Below are positions 48,758 through 59,108 of a DNA stretch of 64,000 nucleotides, in pieces. The notes under the pieces were generated by a model that saw only the letters and a list, made by a program, of their open reading frames with translations, made no database searches and was not told the origin of the DNA. This DNA is from Nostoc foliaceum FACHB-393. GTDB lineage: Bacteria > Cyanobacteriota > Cyanobacteriia > Cyanobacteriales > Nostocaceae. Position 1 is the first letter of the stretch, and each line of letters starts with the position of its first letter. The DNA lies in the NCBI RefSeq assembly GCF_014698505.1, contig NZ_JACJTD010000007.1, positions 62,001 through 126,000 of the forward strand. The letters run 5' to 3'. Made by a program: the position numbers and the translations under genes.

Positions 48758-50836
48758 GTGGCACGCACGATCCCGCTAGAGAAAGTACGCAACATTGGTA
48801 TTGCGGCGCATATAGATGCGGGCAAAACAACAACAACAGAGAGAATATTATTTTACTCTGGGATAATTCATAAAATTGGCGAAGTTCATGAAGGAACTGC
48901 CGTCACAGACTGGATGGAGCAGGAGCGGGAGCGGGGAATCACCATTACTGCCGCTGCTATCAGTACCAGTTGGAAAGATCATCAAATTAACATTATCGAT
49001 ACTCCGGGTCACGTAGACTTCACAATTGAAGTTGAGCGTTCCATGCGCGTGTTGGATGGTGTAATCGCAGTCTTTTGTTCTGTGGGTGGCGTGCAACCGC
49101 AGTCTGAGACAGTGTGGCGTCAAGCAGAACGCTACAAAGTTCCTCGGATAGCCTTCATAAACAAGATGGATCGCACCGGAGCGAACTTTTATAAAGTTCA
49201 CGACCAAATCCGCGATCGCCTGCGGGCGAATGCGATCGCCATTCAACTGCCAATTGGTAGTGAAAATGACTTCCGAGGTATCGTTGACCTAGTACGGCAG
49301 CGTGCGTATATTTACGCCAATGACCAAGGAACCGATATCCAGGAAACCGATATTCCGGAAGAATTGCAAGCGCAGGTAGACGAATTCCGCACCAAGCTAA
49401 TAGAAGCCGCAGCAGAAACCGATGATGCTCTGATGACTAAGTACTTCGAGGGCGAAGAACTTACAGAACAGGAAGTTAGGACTGCCCTGCGTAAAGGCAC
49501 AATTGCGGGGACGATTGTACCAGTACTTTGCGGTTCAGCATTTAAAAACAAAGGCGTGCAGTTGATGCTGGATGCCGTTGTAGATTACCTGCCAGCGCCA
49601 AGTGAAGTACCGCCAATTCAAGGCTTACTGCCGAATGGCGATACTGTTGAGCGGCGGGCTGATGACAACGAACCCCTAGCAGCTCTGGCATTCAAAATTA
49701 TGGCTGACCCTTACGGTCGCCTTACATTTGTTCGCGTTTATTCTGGTGTCCTGAAAAAGGGCAGCTACGTTCTCAACGCTAGTAAGAATAAAAAAGAACG
49801 GATTTCCCGCTTAGTTCTCATGAAGGCAGATGATCGACAAGACGTCGATGAACTGCGAGCGGGTGATTTAGGAGCAGCTCTGGGATTGAAAGACACCTTG
49901 ACAGGTGACACCCTCTGTGATGATGGATCGCCAGTAATTCTGGAATCCCTATTCATTCCTGAGCCTGTGATCTCGGTGGCGGTTGAACCCAAAACCAAGA
50001 ACGACATGGACAAACTGTCCAAGGCTCTGCAATCTCTCTCAGAAGAAGACCCCACCTTCCGAGTCCGCGTCGATCCGGAAACAAACCAGACCGTAATCGC
50101 GGGAATGGGAGAGCTACACCTAGAAATTCTAGTAGACCGGATGTTACGAGAATTCAAGGTGGAAGCGAATGTAGGTGCGCCACAAGTAGCTTACCGAGAA
50201 ACAATTCGGAAAGCTGTGAACAAAGTTGAGGGCAAATTCATTCGCCAAAGTGGTGGTAAAGGCCAATACGGTCACGTTGTGATCAATTTGGAGCCAGGAG
50301 ACCCTGGTACTGGCTTTGAATTCGTCTCCAAAATTGCTGGGGGTTCAGTACCTAAAGAGTACGTTGGTCCCGCAGAACAAGGAATGAAAGAAAGCTGCGA
50401 ATCCGGTGTTCTAGCTGGATATCCGTTGATTGACGTTAAAGCGACGCTAATTGATGGGTCATACCACGATGTAGACTCTTCGGAAATGGCTTTTAAAATC
50501 GCTGGCTCAATGGCGATGAAAGAGGCTGTGCTGAAAGCTTCACCCGTCCTCTTAGAGCCTATGATGAAAGTTGAGGTTGAAGTTCCTGAAGACTATATCG
50601 GGAACGTCATTGGCGACCTCATCGCCCGCCGAGGGCAGATTGAAAGCCAAAGCACCGAACAGGGACTCGCTAAGGTCGCATCCAAAGTTCCATTAGCGAC
50701 CATGTTTGGCTACGCAACTGATATCCGGTCGAAGACCCAAGGTCGGGGTATCTTCACGATGGAGTTCAGCCACTACGAAGAGGTGCCTCGCAGCGTAGCT
50801 GAAACTATCATTGCAAAAAGCAAAGGGAACGCTTAG
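48758..50836 (+). CDS. fusA: elongation factor G
   Basis: EF-G drives ribosomal translocation and, with RRF, recycling. The 692 residues carry AHIDAGKT (17-24), the switch region [18 protein letters not shown] (about 87-94), NKMDRTGA (about 141-148), and the complete domains II-V with a C-terminal [15 protein letters not shown]. The start is a GTG with AGGAGG about seven bases upstream, a strong ribosome site. It is followed by tufA after 23 bp. Confidence 0.98.
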   Translation: MARTIPLEKVRNIGIAAHIDAGKTTTTERILFYSGIIHKIGEVHEGTAVTDWMEQERERGITITAAAISTSWKDHQINIIDTPGHVDFTIEVERSMRVLDGVIAVFCSVGGVQPQSETVWRQAERYKVPRIAFINKMDRTGANFYKVHDQIRDRLRANAIAIQLPIGSENDFRGIVDLVRQRAYIYANDQGTDIQETDIPEELQAQVDEFRTKLIEAAAETDDALMTKYFEGEELTEQEVRTALRKGTIAGTIVPVLCGSAFKNKGVQLMLDAVVDYLPAPSEVPPIQGLLPNGDTVERRADDNEPLAALAFKIMADPYGRLTFVRVYSGVLKKGSYVLNASKNKKERISRLVLMKADDRQDVDELRAGDLGAALGLKDTLTGDTLCDDGSPVILESLFIPEPVISVAVEPKTKNDMDKLSKALQSLSEEDPTFRVRVDPETNQTVIAGMGELHLEILVDRMLREFKVEANVGAPQVAYRETIRKAVNKVEGKFIRQSGGKGQYGHVVINLEPGDPGTGFEFVSKIAGGSVPKEYVGPAEQGMKESCESGVLAGYPLIDVKATLIDGSYHDVDSSEMAFKIAGSMAMKEAVLKASPVLLEPMMKVEVEVPEDYIGNVIGDLIARRGQIESQSTEQGLAKVASKVPLATMFGYATDIRSKTQGRGIFTMEFSHYEEVPRSVAETIIAKSKGNA

Positions 50837-50859
50837 TTAAAATAAGGAAATGAGCATTC

Positions 50860-52089
50860 ATGGCACGCGCAAAGTTTGAAAGAAATAAACCCCACATCAA
50901 TATCGGTACTATTGGCCACGTTGACCACGGTAAAACCACGTTAACAGCAGCCATCACTATGACCTTGGCAGCTATGGGTCAAGCTGTAGCTAAGGGCTAC
51001 GATCAAATCGATAACGCGCCAGAAGAAAAGGCACGGGGTATTACCATCAATACCGCCCACGTTGAGTATGAAACCGAAAATCGGCACTATGCTCACGTAG
51101 ACTGTCCTGGACACGCTGACTATGTGAAGAACATGATCACCGGCGCTGCTCAGATGGATGGTGGCATCCTCGTAGTTGCTGCTACTGATGGTCCTATGCC
51201 CCAAACCCGCGAACATATCCTGTTGGCAAAACAGGTGGGCGTTCCCAGTCTGGTTGTATTCTTGAATAAAGAAGACTTGATGGATGACCCAGAACTCTTG
51301 GAACTAGTCGAACTAGAACTTAGAGAACTGCTTTCCAGCTACGATTTCCCTGGTGATGATATCCCCATCATCAAAGGATCTGGTCTGCAAGCTCTTGAAG
51401 CAATGACCAAGAATCCCAAGACCCAACGCGGTGAAAATCCTTGGGTAGACAAAATCTATGAATTGATGGACGCTGTGGATTCTTTCATCCCCACCCCTGA
51501 GCGGGATGTTGATAAGCCCTTCCTGATGGCTGTAGAAGACGTGTTCTCAATCACAGGTCGTGGTACTGTCGCCACCGGCCGGATTGAACGGGGTGTTGTC
51601 AAAGTTGGAGATAACGTTGAACTAGTGGGTATCAGAGATACTCGCGCCACTACCGTAACTGGTATTGAAATGTTCAAGAAGAGTCTTGACCAAGGTATGG
51701 CTGGAGATAACGCTGGCGTACTTCTCCGGGGTATCCAGAAGGCTGATATTGAACGGGGTATGGTAATTGCCAAACCAGGTTCAATTAAACCCCACCTGGA
51801 ATTTGAAGGTGAAGTATACGTCCTAACAGAAAAAGAAGGTGGTCGTAAGACTCCATTTTTTGCTGGCTACCGTCCCCAGTTCTACGTGCGGACAACTGAT
51901 GTAACTGGTACTATCAAAGCCTACACCTCCGATGAAGGCAAAGAAGTAGAAATGGTCATGCCAGGCGATCGCATCAAGATGACAGTAGAATTGATCAACG
52001 CGATCGCTATTGAACAAGGAATGCGCTTCGCTATCCGCGAAGGTGGTCGCACCATAGGTGCTGGTGTCGTCTCCAAAATTATCAAGTAG
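50860..52089 (+). CDS. tufA: elongation factor Tu
   Basis: EF-Tu delivers aminoacyl-tRNA to the ribosome. The 409-residue length is typical. P-loop GHVDHGKT (19-26), DCPGHADY (about 81-88), NKED (about 136-139) and the C-terminal barrel are intact. It is transcribed with fusA (gap 23 bp) and closed by a strong terminator. Codon use is that of a highly expressed gene. Confidence 0.98.
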   Translation: MARAKFERNKPHINIGTIGHVDHGKTTLTAAITMTLAAMGQAVAKGYDQIDNAPEEKARGITINTAHVEYETENRHYAHVDCPGHADYVKNMITGAAQMDGGILVVAATDGPMPQTREHILLAKQVGVPSLVVFLNKEDLMDDPELLELVELELRELLSSYDFPGDDIPIIKGSGLQALEAMTKNPKTQRGENPWVDKIYELMDAVDSFIPTPERDVDKPFLMAVEDVFSITGRGTVATGRIERGVVKVGDNVELVGIRDTRATTVTGIEMFKKSLDQGMAGDNAGVLLRGIQKADIERGMVIAKPGSIKPHLEFEGEVYVLTEKEGGRKTPFFAGYRPQFYVRTTDVTGTIKAYTSDEGKEVEMVMPGDRIKMTVELINAIAIEQGMRFAIREGGRTIGAGVVSKIIK

Positions 52090-52108
52090 CACCTTTTTGC
52101 TCATAACG

Positions 52109-52152
52109 AAGGAGCAGAGATGGTATTTATTGTGCCTCTCTGCTCCTTTCTC
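52109..52152 (+). terminator. Rho-independent terminator after tufA
   Basis: AAGGAGCAGAGA (52109-52120) pairs perfectly with TCTCTGCTCCTT (52137-52148) around a 16-base loop, followed by TCTCTTCC. It starts 20 bp after the tufA stop. Confidence 0.8.
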
Positions 52153-52272
52153 TTCCCTCTATAAATAAGGTAATAGGTTACAGGGGACAGGTGATAGTTT
52201 TCTGTGACCTATAACTTGTAACCTTAAACCAGTAAATACTCCCCTAATTACGCAGAACCTGGAAAATTAAAG

Positions 52273-52590
52273 ATGGCAACTCTACAGCAGCAGAAAATTA
52301 GAATTCGCTTACAAGCTTTTGATCGACGCTTATTAGATACATCTTGCGAGAAGATTGTAGACACAGCTAACCGCACCAACGCTACAGCCATAGGCCCAAT
52401 TCCTTTACCAACAAAACGCCGGATCTATTGTGTGCTGCGATCGCCTCACGTAGATAAAGACTCACGGGAACACTTTGAAACACGTACTCATCGCCGAATT
52501 ATTGACATTTACCAGCCCTCTTCTAAGACTATTGATGCTCTGATGAAATTGGATCTACCATCCGGTGTAGATATCGAAGTCAAACTCTAA
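52273..52590 (+). CDS. rpsJ: 30S ribosomal protein S10
   Basis: S10 is a head protein of the 30S subunit that also takes part in transcription antitermination as NusE. The 105 residues include [35 protein letters not shown] and [20 protein letters not shown], all typical. In cyanobacteria rpsJ follows tufA rather than heading the S10 operon. The tufA terminator lies between, so rpsJ may also have its own promoter. Confidence 0.98.
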   Translation: MATLQQQKIRIRLQAFDRRLLDTSCEKIVDTANRTNATAIGPIPLPTKRRIYCVLRSPHVDKDSREHFETRTHRRIIDIYQPSSKTIDALMKLDLPSGVDIEVKL

Positions 52591-52651
52591 GTAGTCATTA
52601 GTCATTAGCAAATGACAAAAAACAAATGATATTAGTATGAATTTTTACATG

Positions 52652-52684
52652 GCCCTGAAGAAATATATCTCAGGGCTTTTATTT
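52652..52684 (+). terminator. Rho-independent terminator after rpsJ
   Basis: GCCCTGA (52652-52658) pairs with TCAGGGC (52670-52676), 11-base loop, followed by TTTTATTT. It is about 60 bp after the rpsJ stop and closes the translation cluster. Confidence 0.85.
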
Positions 52685-52773
52685 AGCTAGGAAACAAATG
52701 ATAGAATGTAGACAAAGTACGGGAAAAGCAGAGAAAAAGAAATTTTAAAGATTAAGTTTATACCAAGGTAACA

Positions 52774-53421
52774 ATGACATCATCTTCTAAAATTGCAGTT
52801 CGCGAACTACCTCTGTTCCCGTTACCCGAAGTAGTTCTATTTCCTACTAGACCACTGCCTTTGCACATCTTTGAATTTCGCTACCGAATCATGATGAACA
52901 CGATTTTGGAGAGCGATCGCAGGTTCGGTGTTTTGATGTTCGATCCCGTTAAAGGTACAATTGCAAACACTGGTTGCTGTGCCGAAATCATTCATCACCA
53001 GCGACTGCCAGATGATCGAATCAAAATGTTGACTTTAGGGCAGCAAAGATTTCGTGTATTAGAGTATGTTCGTGAAAAGCCATACCGTGTTGGCTTAGTA
53101 GAGTGGATTGAAGACCAACCACCGACTAAAGATTTGCGACCTTTGTCTTCAGAGGTAGAACAACTGCTGCGAGATGTTGTACGTCTATCAGCTAAATTAA
53201 CCGAACAAAATATCGAACTGCCAGAAGATTTGCCTGACCTACCAACAGAGCTATCTTATTGGGTAGCCAGTAACCTTTATGGTGTGGCAGCAGAGCAGCA
53301 GTTATTGTTAGAAATGCAAGATACTGCAACTCGTCTAGAGCGGGAAGCAGAAATTTTAACTTCTACTCGAAATCACTTGGCAGCTCGCGCTGTTCTTAAA
53401 GACACGTTTAATGAAAAGTGA
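52774..53421 (+). CDS. Lon N-terminal (substrate-binding) domain protein
   Basis: The 215 residues match the stand-alone Lon-N/PUA-like family: RELPLFPLPEVVLFPTRPLPLHIFEFRYR at the start (seen here as LFPLPEVVLFPTRPLPLHIF) and later helical turns. It lacks the AAA+ and protease domains of Lon. It may bind unfolded substrates or nucleic acid; the function is not established. AAGGTAAC precedes the ATG. Confidence 0.88.
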   Translation: MTSSSKIAVRELPLFPLPEVVLFPTRPLPLHIFEFRYRIMMNTILESDRRFGVLMFDPVKGTIANTGCCAEIIHHQRLPDDRIKMLTLGQQRFRVLEYVREKPYRVGLVEWIEDQPPTKDLRPLSSEVEQLLRDVVRLSAKLTEQNIELPEDLPDLPTELSYWVASNLYGVAAEQQLLLEMQDTATRLEREAEILTSTRNHLAARAVLKDTFNEK

Positions 53422-53423
53422 TC

Positions 53424-53527
53424 AGTTAGGAGTGAGGAGTTAGGAGTTAGGAAGAAATAACAAAAAATAAAAGATTGACAACTTATAATTTATAGTCCCT
53501 AACTGATAACTGATAACTCCTAACTTC
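53424..53527. repeat. intergenic GTTAGGAGT-type inverted repeat
   Basis: GTTAGGAGTGAGGAGTTAGG on the left and AACTGATAACTGATAACTCC on the right form a long hairpin between two convergent genes. Confidence 0.6.
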
Positions 53528-54403
53528 TCAAGTAACAGCGCTGATTGGCAAAACATTGTAAGCGCCAAGAATTTTTAAAACTTCTGTGTGGATAGTTAAT
53601 TCTGCTAAAGCAGATTGCATTTGTGCTTCCTTAGCATCAGCTTCTAAATCCATAAAAAACAAGTATTCGCCTAGCGATCGCTTTGTCGGACGAGATTCAA
53701 TCCGGCTAAGGTTGATTCCTAACTGAGCAAATATTTGCAAAGGCTTTACCAATGCTCCTGGTGTATTGGTAGGCATACTAAAAGCTAGCGATGTGTGGCT
53801 GGCAGACGCTTTTAATGTCTGGTATCCATCGTCTGCTTCACCCTGACTTACTACCCAAAAACGAGTAAAGTTTTCTGGATAGTCGTTGATGCCACTGGCA
53901 AGTATCGGCAATTTGTAGAGTTGAGCTGCTCTACTAGAAGCGATCGCTGCTGTTGTTGTCTCTTGCTCCAATCGCTGTAGTGCTTCGGTTGTAGAATTAC
54001 TCGGAATAATCTGTACAGTCGGGAGAAACCGCTCTAACCATCCTTGACATTGTGCCAAAGCTTGCGGGTGAGAGTAAACAGTTTTAATTCTATCTAAGCT
54101 AGACGCACAAGAAATTAACATATGGGCAATGGGTAATACCAAAGCCAACTGAATTCGCAAACTGTCTAACTGCCAGAGTGTATCCAGTGTTGTAGTCACA
54201 CTCCCTTCAATAGAATTTTCCACTGGCACAACAGCTAACTGGGCTTGACCATCAGCGACGGCGTGCAGTGATTGAGAAATGCTGGTATAAGGGCATAATA
54301 TAGCTTCAATTCCTGTACTTTTGCTTAACCAGTTGACATAAAAAAAAGTTGCTTGTTCTGCGTAAGTGCCAGGAGGCCCTAAATGTGCGATCGATAAAGT
54401 CAT
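53528..54403 (-). CDS. pheA: prephenate dehydratase with C-terminal ACT domain
   Basis: PheA converts prephenate to phenylpyruvate in phenylalanine synthesis. The PDT domain shows GPPGTYAEQATF (about 9-20), the VPVENSIEGSV block (about 59-69), and NFTRFWVVS (about 178-186). The ACT domain (about 205-280) with ESRPTKRSLGEYLFFMDLE should give phenylalanine feedback control. There is no chorismate mutase domain. It is oriented opposite to the Lon-N gene across a repeat spacer. Confidence 0.95.
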   Translation of the reverse strand: MTLSIAHLGPPGTYAEQATFFYVNWLSKSTGIEAILCPYTSISQSLHAVADGQAQLAVVPVENSIEGSVTTTLDTLWQLDSLRIQLALVLPIAHMLISCASSLDRIKTVYSHPQALAQCQGWLERFLPTVQIIPSNSTTEALQRLEQETTTAAIASSRAAQLYKLPILASGINDYPENFTRFWVVSQGEADDGYQTLKASASHTSLAFSMPTNTPGALVKPLQIFAQLGINLSRIESRPTKRSLGEYLFFMDLEADAKEAQMQSALAELTIHTEVLKILGAYNVLPISAVT

Positions 54404-54870
54404 ACCTTTAGCCTTGAGTTGCGAGTTTAATCGTTAAACAGAGATTATGATATTTTGGTCTTGGCAAATATATCCAAATCTACTCTTACTAGATACTGTT
54501 ATCTCTAAAATTTACGCACTAAACGAATAGACCGAAATATGTATCCAGGAAAACAAATTATGAAAAACAGCACTTCTACCAGATAGATTTCCTGGTAGTT
54601 TTATTGCTAAATTCCTCTGAAGATTTAAGAGCAATTATATTGGTTTCCGTCCATAGATAGATGCATATTATCATTTTTATGTCAATAGGTAAATCATTAT
54701 CTATATTTCTTGAACTAAAGATAGTAATGAGCGTACCAACTTTTTGCTAATCATGTATAGCTGATAAGCAACAATCATTTTTATAGTCAATAAATTTTGT
54801 ACTTTTCTAATAATCAGAACTAAGTTGTTAAAAAATATTAAAATTAAGAAACAGATATTTTTATCCGCTC
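54404..54870. other. 467 bp gap upstream of pheA and of the DUF1997 gene
   Basis: The two genes are divergent here, so both promoters should lie in it. A terminator-like hairpin at 54576-54603 points to the plus strand with no annotated gene before it. A micro-ORF (MKNSTSTR, 54560-54586) ends inside the hairpin. Confidence 0.45.
54576..54603 (+). terminator. orphan terminator-like hairpin
   Basis: CTACCAG (54576-54582) and CTGGTAG (54592-54598) form a 7-bp stem with a 9-base loop followed by TTTTATTG. No plus-strand gene ends before it. It may end a small RNA or sit in the leader of the DUF1997 gene. Confidence 0.5.
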
Positions 54871-55461
54871 ATGGCTACCCGGTTTACTGCCTTCCAATCG
54901 GTTGAAATCGCTGTTCCAGAGCAGCCTATTCCCATTCAGCACTACTTACGTCAGCCTCAACGTCTAGTTAAGGCGTTGGTTGACAATAGCCGGATTCAGC
55001 AACTTTCTGAGGAAGTATTTCGCTTGAAAATGCGTCCGCTAACTTTTATGTCACTGAGTATTCAACCTACCGTAGACATGAGAGTTTGGGCAGAATCAAA
55101 TGGAATAATTTATTTGCGATCGCTAGGCTGTGAAATCTTGGGTTTCGAGTATATTAACCAGCGCTTTACTCTCAATTTAAAAGGGCATTTATCTCCCAAA
55201 GAATTAAGCACTGGCACTCACCTCCAAGGAAAGGCTGATTTAGAAGTGTTGGTGGATTTACCACCACCATTTTCCTTCACTCCTAAGCCGATTTTAGAAG
55301 CTACTGGCAATGCTTTGCTCAAAAGCGTGCTGTTATCGGTCAAGCAACGATTATTAAATCAACTTTTGGCGGATTATCGCTACTGGGTGATATCACAAAC
55401 CAAAGATAATAGAGGACTTGACGGTGACAGTGCTGAATTACCAATCCTGAATGCTGAGTAA
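54871..55461 (+). CDS. DUF1997-family protein
   Basis: The 196 residues match DUF1997, a family conserved in cyanobacteria and plastids, with segments such as RLKMRPLTFMSLSIQPTVDM and TLNLKGHLSPKEL. The overall fold is probably a START/SRPBCC-like beta structure, inferred from the alternating pattern. No membrane helix. Function unknown. Convergent with rnhB; the stops are 8 bp apart. Confidence 0.88.
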   Translation: MATRFTAFQSVEIAVPEQPIPIQHYLRQPQRLVKALVDNSRIQQLSEEVFRLKMRPLTFMSLSIQPTVDMRVWAESNGIIYLRSLGCEILGFEYINQRFTLNLKGHLSPKELSTGTHLQGKADLEVLVDLPPPFSFTPKPILEATGNALLKSVLLSVKQRLLNQLLADYRYWVISQTKDNRGLDGDSAELPILNAE

Positions 55462-55469
55462 TTTTGTAA

Positions 55470-56126
55470 TCACTCAACACTCAGTAATTTGATTTGGCAA
55501 GGACGAAAAGACAGACGATGTAGGGGTGAGGGTCCGTATTGTTGCAAAGCCAGCAAATGCCGCTGGCTACCATAACCCTTGTTACGCTCCAGGTTGTACA
55601 TAGGGTATTTTAATGCTAGACGCATTACCAGATCGTCACGCCAGACCTTAGCGACAATACTAGCAGAGGCAATAACCAGTGATCGCTCGTCCCCCTTAAC
55701 TATTGTTTGTTGTGGCAGTAGCAAGTCTTTGATTGACTGATTCCCATCAACCAAGCAGAGTGCAGGCTGTACTTTTAACTTCAGCACAGCCCGCTTCATA
55801 GCTAACAGTGTCGCTTGCAAAATATTTATCTTGTCAATTTCGGCAGTAGAAGCAAACCCAATTTTCCAGTCTATAGCCAGTCCACAAATTTGCTGTGCTA
55901 GCTGAGTTCTACGAAAACTAGACAACTTTTTACTGTCTTTAATTTTAGCTGCCATCAGTATTGGCAAGGCATGATTTGGTAGGATCACTGCCGCCGCTAC
56001 CACAGGGCCAAATAGAGCACCTCGCCCTACTTCATCCACACCTGCAACCAATCCTGGAATCCCTGACAAGGTAGAAAACTCCAGCCAATTGGATTGTTCC
56101 AAGGGTGTTGGCGACGTTTCTACCAT
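55470..56126 (-). CDS. rnhB: ribonuclease HII
   Basis: RNase HII removes ribonucleotides and RNA primers from DNA. The 218 residues carry the acidic active site: AGVDEVGRGALFGPVVAAAVI (Asp and Glu at about 31-32), IKDSKKLS (about 82-88), and the later LVDGN (about 130) and SIVAKVWRD (about 156). It is directly downstream of rne (8 bp) on the same strand, an order conserved in cyanobacteria. Confidence 0.96.
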   Translation of the reverse strand: MVETSPTPLEQSNWLEFSTLSGIPGLVAGVDEVGRGALFGPVVAAAVILPNHALPILMAAKIKDSKKLSSFRRTQLAQQICGLAIDWKIGFASTAEIDKINILQATLLAMKRAVLKLKVQPALCLVDGNQSIKDLLLPQQTIVKGDERSLVIASASIVAKVWRDDLVMRLALKYPMYNLERNKGYGSQRHLLALQQYGPSPLHRLSFRPCQIKLLSVE

Positions 56127-56134
56127 AAAGCAAA

Positions 56135-58258
56135 TTAATTATCCTCGATCGCTGAGGAACGACGGCGGCGACGGCGGCTGGCAGTGGCGGCACTGTTTGC
56201 ATCACTTTCGTCTGCGATCGCGTTTACCGCGGGAGGGGTCGTAGACAAGTGTCCCGAAGGGTTTGCAGTCAACTCTACTGGTTCAGTTGTCTCTTCTATC
56301 AAAGATTTTTGTTCTGGCTCAATAACTTTTGGTATTGGTAACTTGGTTGTAATTACTTCAGGTGTTACTTTTTGGGCAATACTTGATTCTGAGGTTGATT
56401 CAGTTGGGTTCGTTGGCAGCTGACCAGGCTGAATCACGTTAATAATCACAGACTTGGTATTTTTAACCTCTTGCTCTAACTTCACCAATGGAGAGATTCC
56501 CATCAAGGCAAACATGTCCTGTTCTTGGAGGCTCATTTCTACAGTTCTAATCTCCGGCGGTTCTACCACTGGTTTGACTGGCTCTGCCTTAGTAATTTTA
56601 GTGCGCTCTACAGTGCGCTCTACTCTTTCACTCCAACCTGGTTTACCAAGGGTGGGTGAGGGAATCTCTGGTGCAACTCCTAGTTCTGGTTCCACATCAA
56701 GGTCTAGGTCTGGCTCGTTGACAAAAGCCAGTGGATTGGGAACAATCCGAGCTTCATCTTTCCCATTTAACCCATTGATGCCAATTCGACTGCGGCGAGT
56801 GCGGGTACGACGCTTATTATCATTAAGTTCTTGATAACTAGGATGATTGATCAGATTTAGGTTACTCAATTCCGAGTCGCCGTCAAATGCTTCCCCAAAC
56901 CCATCATAGGTTTCTCGTGGTTCCGGGACGCGGGCAGATGGCTGACGTGGTTCTCGGTGAGGTAGGGATACAAAACGTTCACGCTCTGGTGTTTCTGCCG
57001 GTATTGGTAATCGGTTTTCGATTTCTCCAGGCAGACGCACAGTATGTCCTAAACCGCCACAGGTGGGACAAGTTTCACCAAACAATTCGTAAATGTTTTG
57101 ACCCTGACGTTTGCGGGTCAGTTCTACTAAACCCAGTTCGGTTAGTTGGGCAATTTGGGGACGAGCTTTGTCTGCTTTAAGTGCTTTATTAAAGTGTTCG
57201 AGAACTTGCAGTTGGTCACGTCGCGATTCCATATCAATAAAATCAACAACGATCACTCCAGCGATATTCCGCAGACGCAACTGGCGAGCAATTTCTGTTG
57301 CAGCTTCGCAGTTTGTCCACAAAACTGTTTCTCTAGCTGTTGCCGATCGCGTAAAGGAACCTGAGTTAACATCAATTACGGTTAATGCCTCCGTCGGCTC
57401 AATGATGATGTAACCTCCAGAAGGTAGGTCTACTCTGGGTTTGAGGGCTTCTCTGATGGCAGCACTGATGCGGAAGTACTCTAAAATTGGGGAGCGATCG
57501 CGATGATGGTCAATCAACAATCCCTGCGGTGTTTGACCTCCACTCCAGTTCTGTAAGTACTGCTTCACGCGCTTCAAACCAGTACTGGAATCCACGACAA
57601 TCCGATTTACATCCGCGCCGTACATATCCCGCAATACGCGCTGGATGAAGTCATCGTCCCGATTGAGCAGTGCTGGCGCACGTGTGGAATGCGCTTCCTG
57701 CTGGATCGCCTCCCATTGCTTTTGCAGCACCTCCAAATCTTCCATAATCGCTTCTTCTGGTTTACCTTCGGCTTCTGTACGCACGAGCAAACCCATTCCC
57801 GCGGGTTTGACCAAAATTGCCAGTGCTCGCAAGCGGTTGCGTTCACTTTCACTTTTAATCCGTCGGGATAAATTTACGCCCCTACCATAGGGCATCAGTA
57901 CTACATAGCGCCCGGGTAACGTGATATTACCCGTGAGCCTAGGCCCTTTTGTCCCCGTTGGCTCTTTCATTACTTGCACCAAAACTTTCTGCTGTGGTGC
58001 TAATAGTTCTGTAATTGCCGCTGCGGTACGCTTTAGCTTTAATGGTCCCAAGTCGGTAACGTGAATAAAACCGTTGCGCTCTGGGTCTCCGATATTGACA
58101 AAAGCCGCATCTATCCCAGGTAATACGTTTTCTACTACTCCTAAGTAGATATCACCTATTTGGTGATGACCGGTAGCAACAACGAGTTCCTGTATTTGAT
58201 CTTCAGAAAAGACAGCAGCAATTTGGTGCTGCTCCGCGATGATAATTTGTTTTGGCAT
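56135..58258 (-). CDS. rne: ribonuclease E/G
   Basis: RNase E is the main endonuclease of mRNA decay and processing. The 707 residues have an S1 domain (about 35-110, GDIYLGVVENVLPGIDAAFV), the RNase H-like catalytic part with VIDVNSG (Asp at about 295) and VVDFIDM (Asp at about 338), and the zinc link CPTCGG (about 395-400). The long C-terminal half is acidic, Pro-rich and poorly structured, ending ASRRRRRRSSAIEDN. This Arg-rich nonapeptide-type tail is the known PNPase-binding motif of cyanobacterial RNase E. TGAGGAA precedes the ATG. Upstream is an 850 bp leader region. Confidence 0.96.
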   Translation of the reverse strand: MPKQIIIAEQHQIAAVFSEDQIQELVVATGHHQIGDIYLGVVENVLPGIDAAFVNIGDPERNGFIHVTDLGPLKLKRTAAAITELLAPQQKVLVQVMKEPTGTKGPRLTGNITLPGRYVVLMPYGRGVNLSRRIKSESERNRLRALAILVKPAGMGLLVRTEAEGKPEEAIMEDLEVLQKQWEAIQQEAHSTRAPALLNRDDDFIQRVLRDMYGADVNRIVVDSSTGLKRVKQYLQNWSGGQTPQGLLIDHHRDRSPILEYFRISAAIREALKPRVDLPSGGYIIIEPTEALTVIDVNSGSFTRSATARETVLWTNCEAATEIARQLRLRNIAGVIVVDFIDMESRRDQLQVLEHFNKALKADKARPQIAQLTELGLVELTRKRQGQNIYELFGETCPTCGGLGHTVRLPGEIENRLPIPAETPERERFVSLPHREPRQPSARVPEPRETYDGFGEAFDGDSELSNLNLINHPSYQELNDNKRRTRTRRSRIGINGLNGKDEARIVPNPLAFVNEPDLDLDVEPELGVAPEIPSPTLGKPGWSERVERTVERTKITKAEPVKPVVEPPEIRTVEMSLQEQDMFALMGISPLVKLEQEVKNTKSVIINVIQPGQLPTNPTESTSESSIAQKVTPEVITTKLPIPKVIEPEQKSLIEETTEPVELTANPSGHLSTTPPAVNAIADESDANSAATASRRRRRRSSAIEDN

Positions 58259-59108
58259 TCAATTTCCTCAAAAATTGGCAGCACCAATAGGTCTGGAGGT
58301 TTGTTATACCTTTGTTGCCCCTGCAACCCTCAAAAGGCGCTACTGATGATAAAAATCGCAAACCTGATGTTCTAAGTTAAATAGCTATTGGCGCTCTTAA
58401 GAGCGTTTTTACGGCGGATTATTCCAGAACGGCTGCATGTTTAAGCAATTAAATCAACCACGGATGGTTGATTTTTGATGCAATACTCTCAATAAAGAGA
58501 GTTCTGAGTTGAAAGTTCTGAATCCTGAGTGAGTTTTTAACTCAGGAAGCTTCATTTGAGAGTAATCTACTGAAGTCGTTAAGAAAAAGAAACTATTTCT
58601 ATTTTCCATTCCCTGGATTTATCCTTAGGGTTATATTCAGCAATACCAGCTGCTACCCTACCTTAAGCCACGCTTTGCGCGTCTGTGAACGTTTGCAAAT
58701 CGGCCTAACCGACGGCATTTGTTTACCCTACGGGAACGCCAAGGGCGAACAACTCTAGAAGAGTAACTCACTAGCTCTTGGACACTACTGTGGATTAGAC
58801 ATTCAGCAGTTGTTTAAAAAGCATGAATTTGGAGAAGCTAACCGAGCCTGCTGTTAGTTACTGATTCACAAGGTAGCTATAGAGAGAGTGTGTGTTCTTT
58901 AATCTGCCTCAGTTTGTCTGGGATAAAATCCTAGAATTTGCACTCTAATATCTTTGCTTTCGCCCCCTGAACACCAGGGTAGTGAACCAGCTAATTCAAT
59001 GCAGCGCCAGAAAATTTCTCTTCACCCCATTCTAACGCAACCTTGCTAAAAATCAATTCCGACGATATGCCATGTTAGGACAACTACTAGCAAGTTGCCC
59101 TACAGGGA
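58259..59108. other. 850 bp rne leader region
   Basis: No ORF is supported. In cyanobacteria the rne mRNA has a long 5' UTR cleaved by RNase E itself in autoregulation; this gap is long enough for that. It contains a plus-directed terminator-like palindrome at 58392-58410, a dispersed repeat (CCCTACGGGAACGCCAAGGGCGAA, near 58728-58751), and AT-rich stretches. Confidence 0.5.
58392..58410 (+). terminator. perfect palindrome with T-tract in the rne leader
   Basis: CGCTCTTAAGAGCG (58392-58405) is a perfect palindrome followed by TTTTT on the plus strand. No plus-strand gene precedes it. It could end an antisense RNA or fold in the rne leader. Confidence 0.5.
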
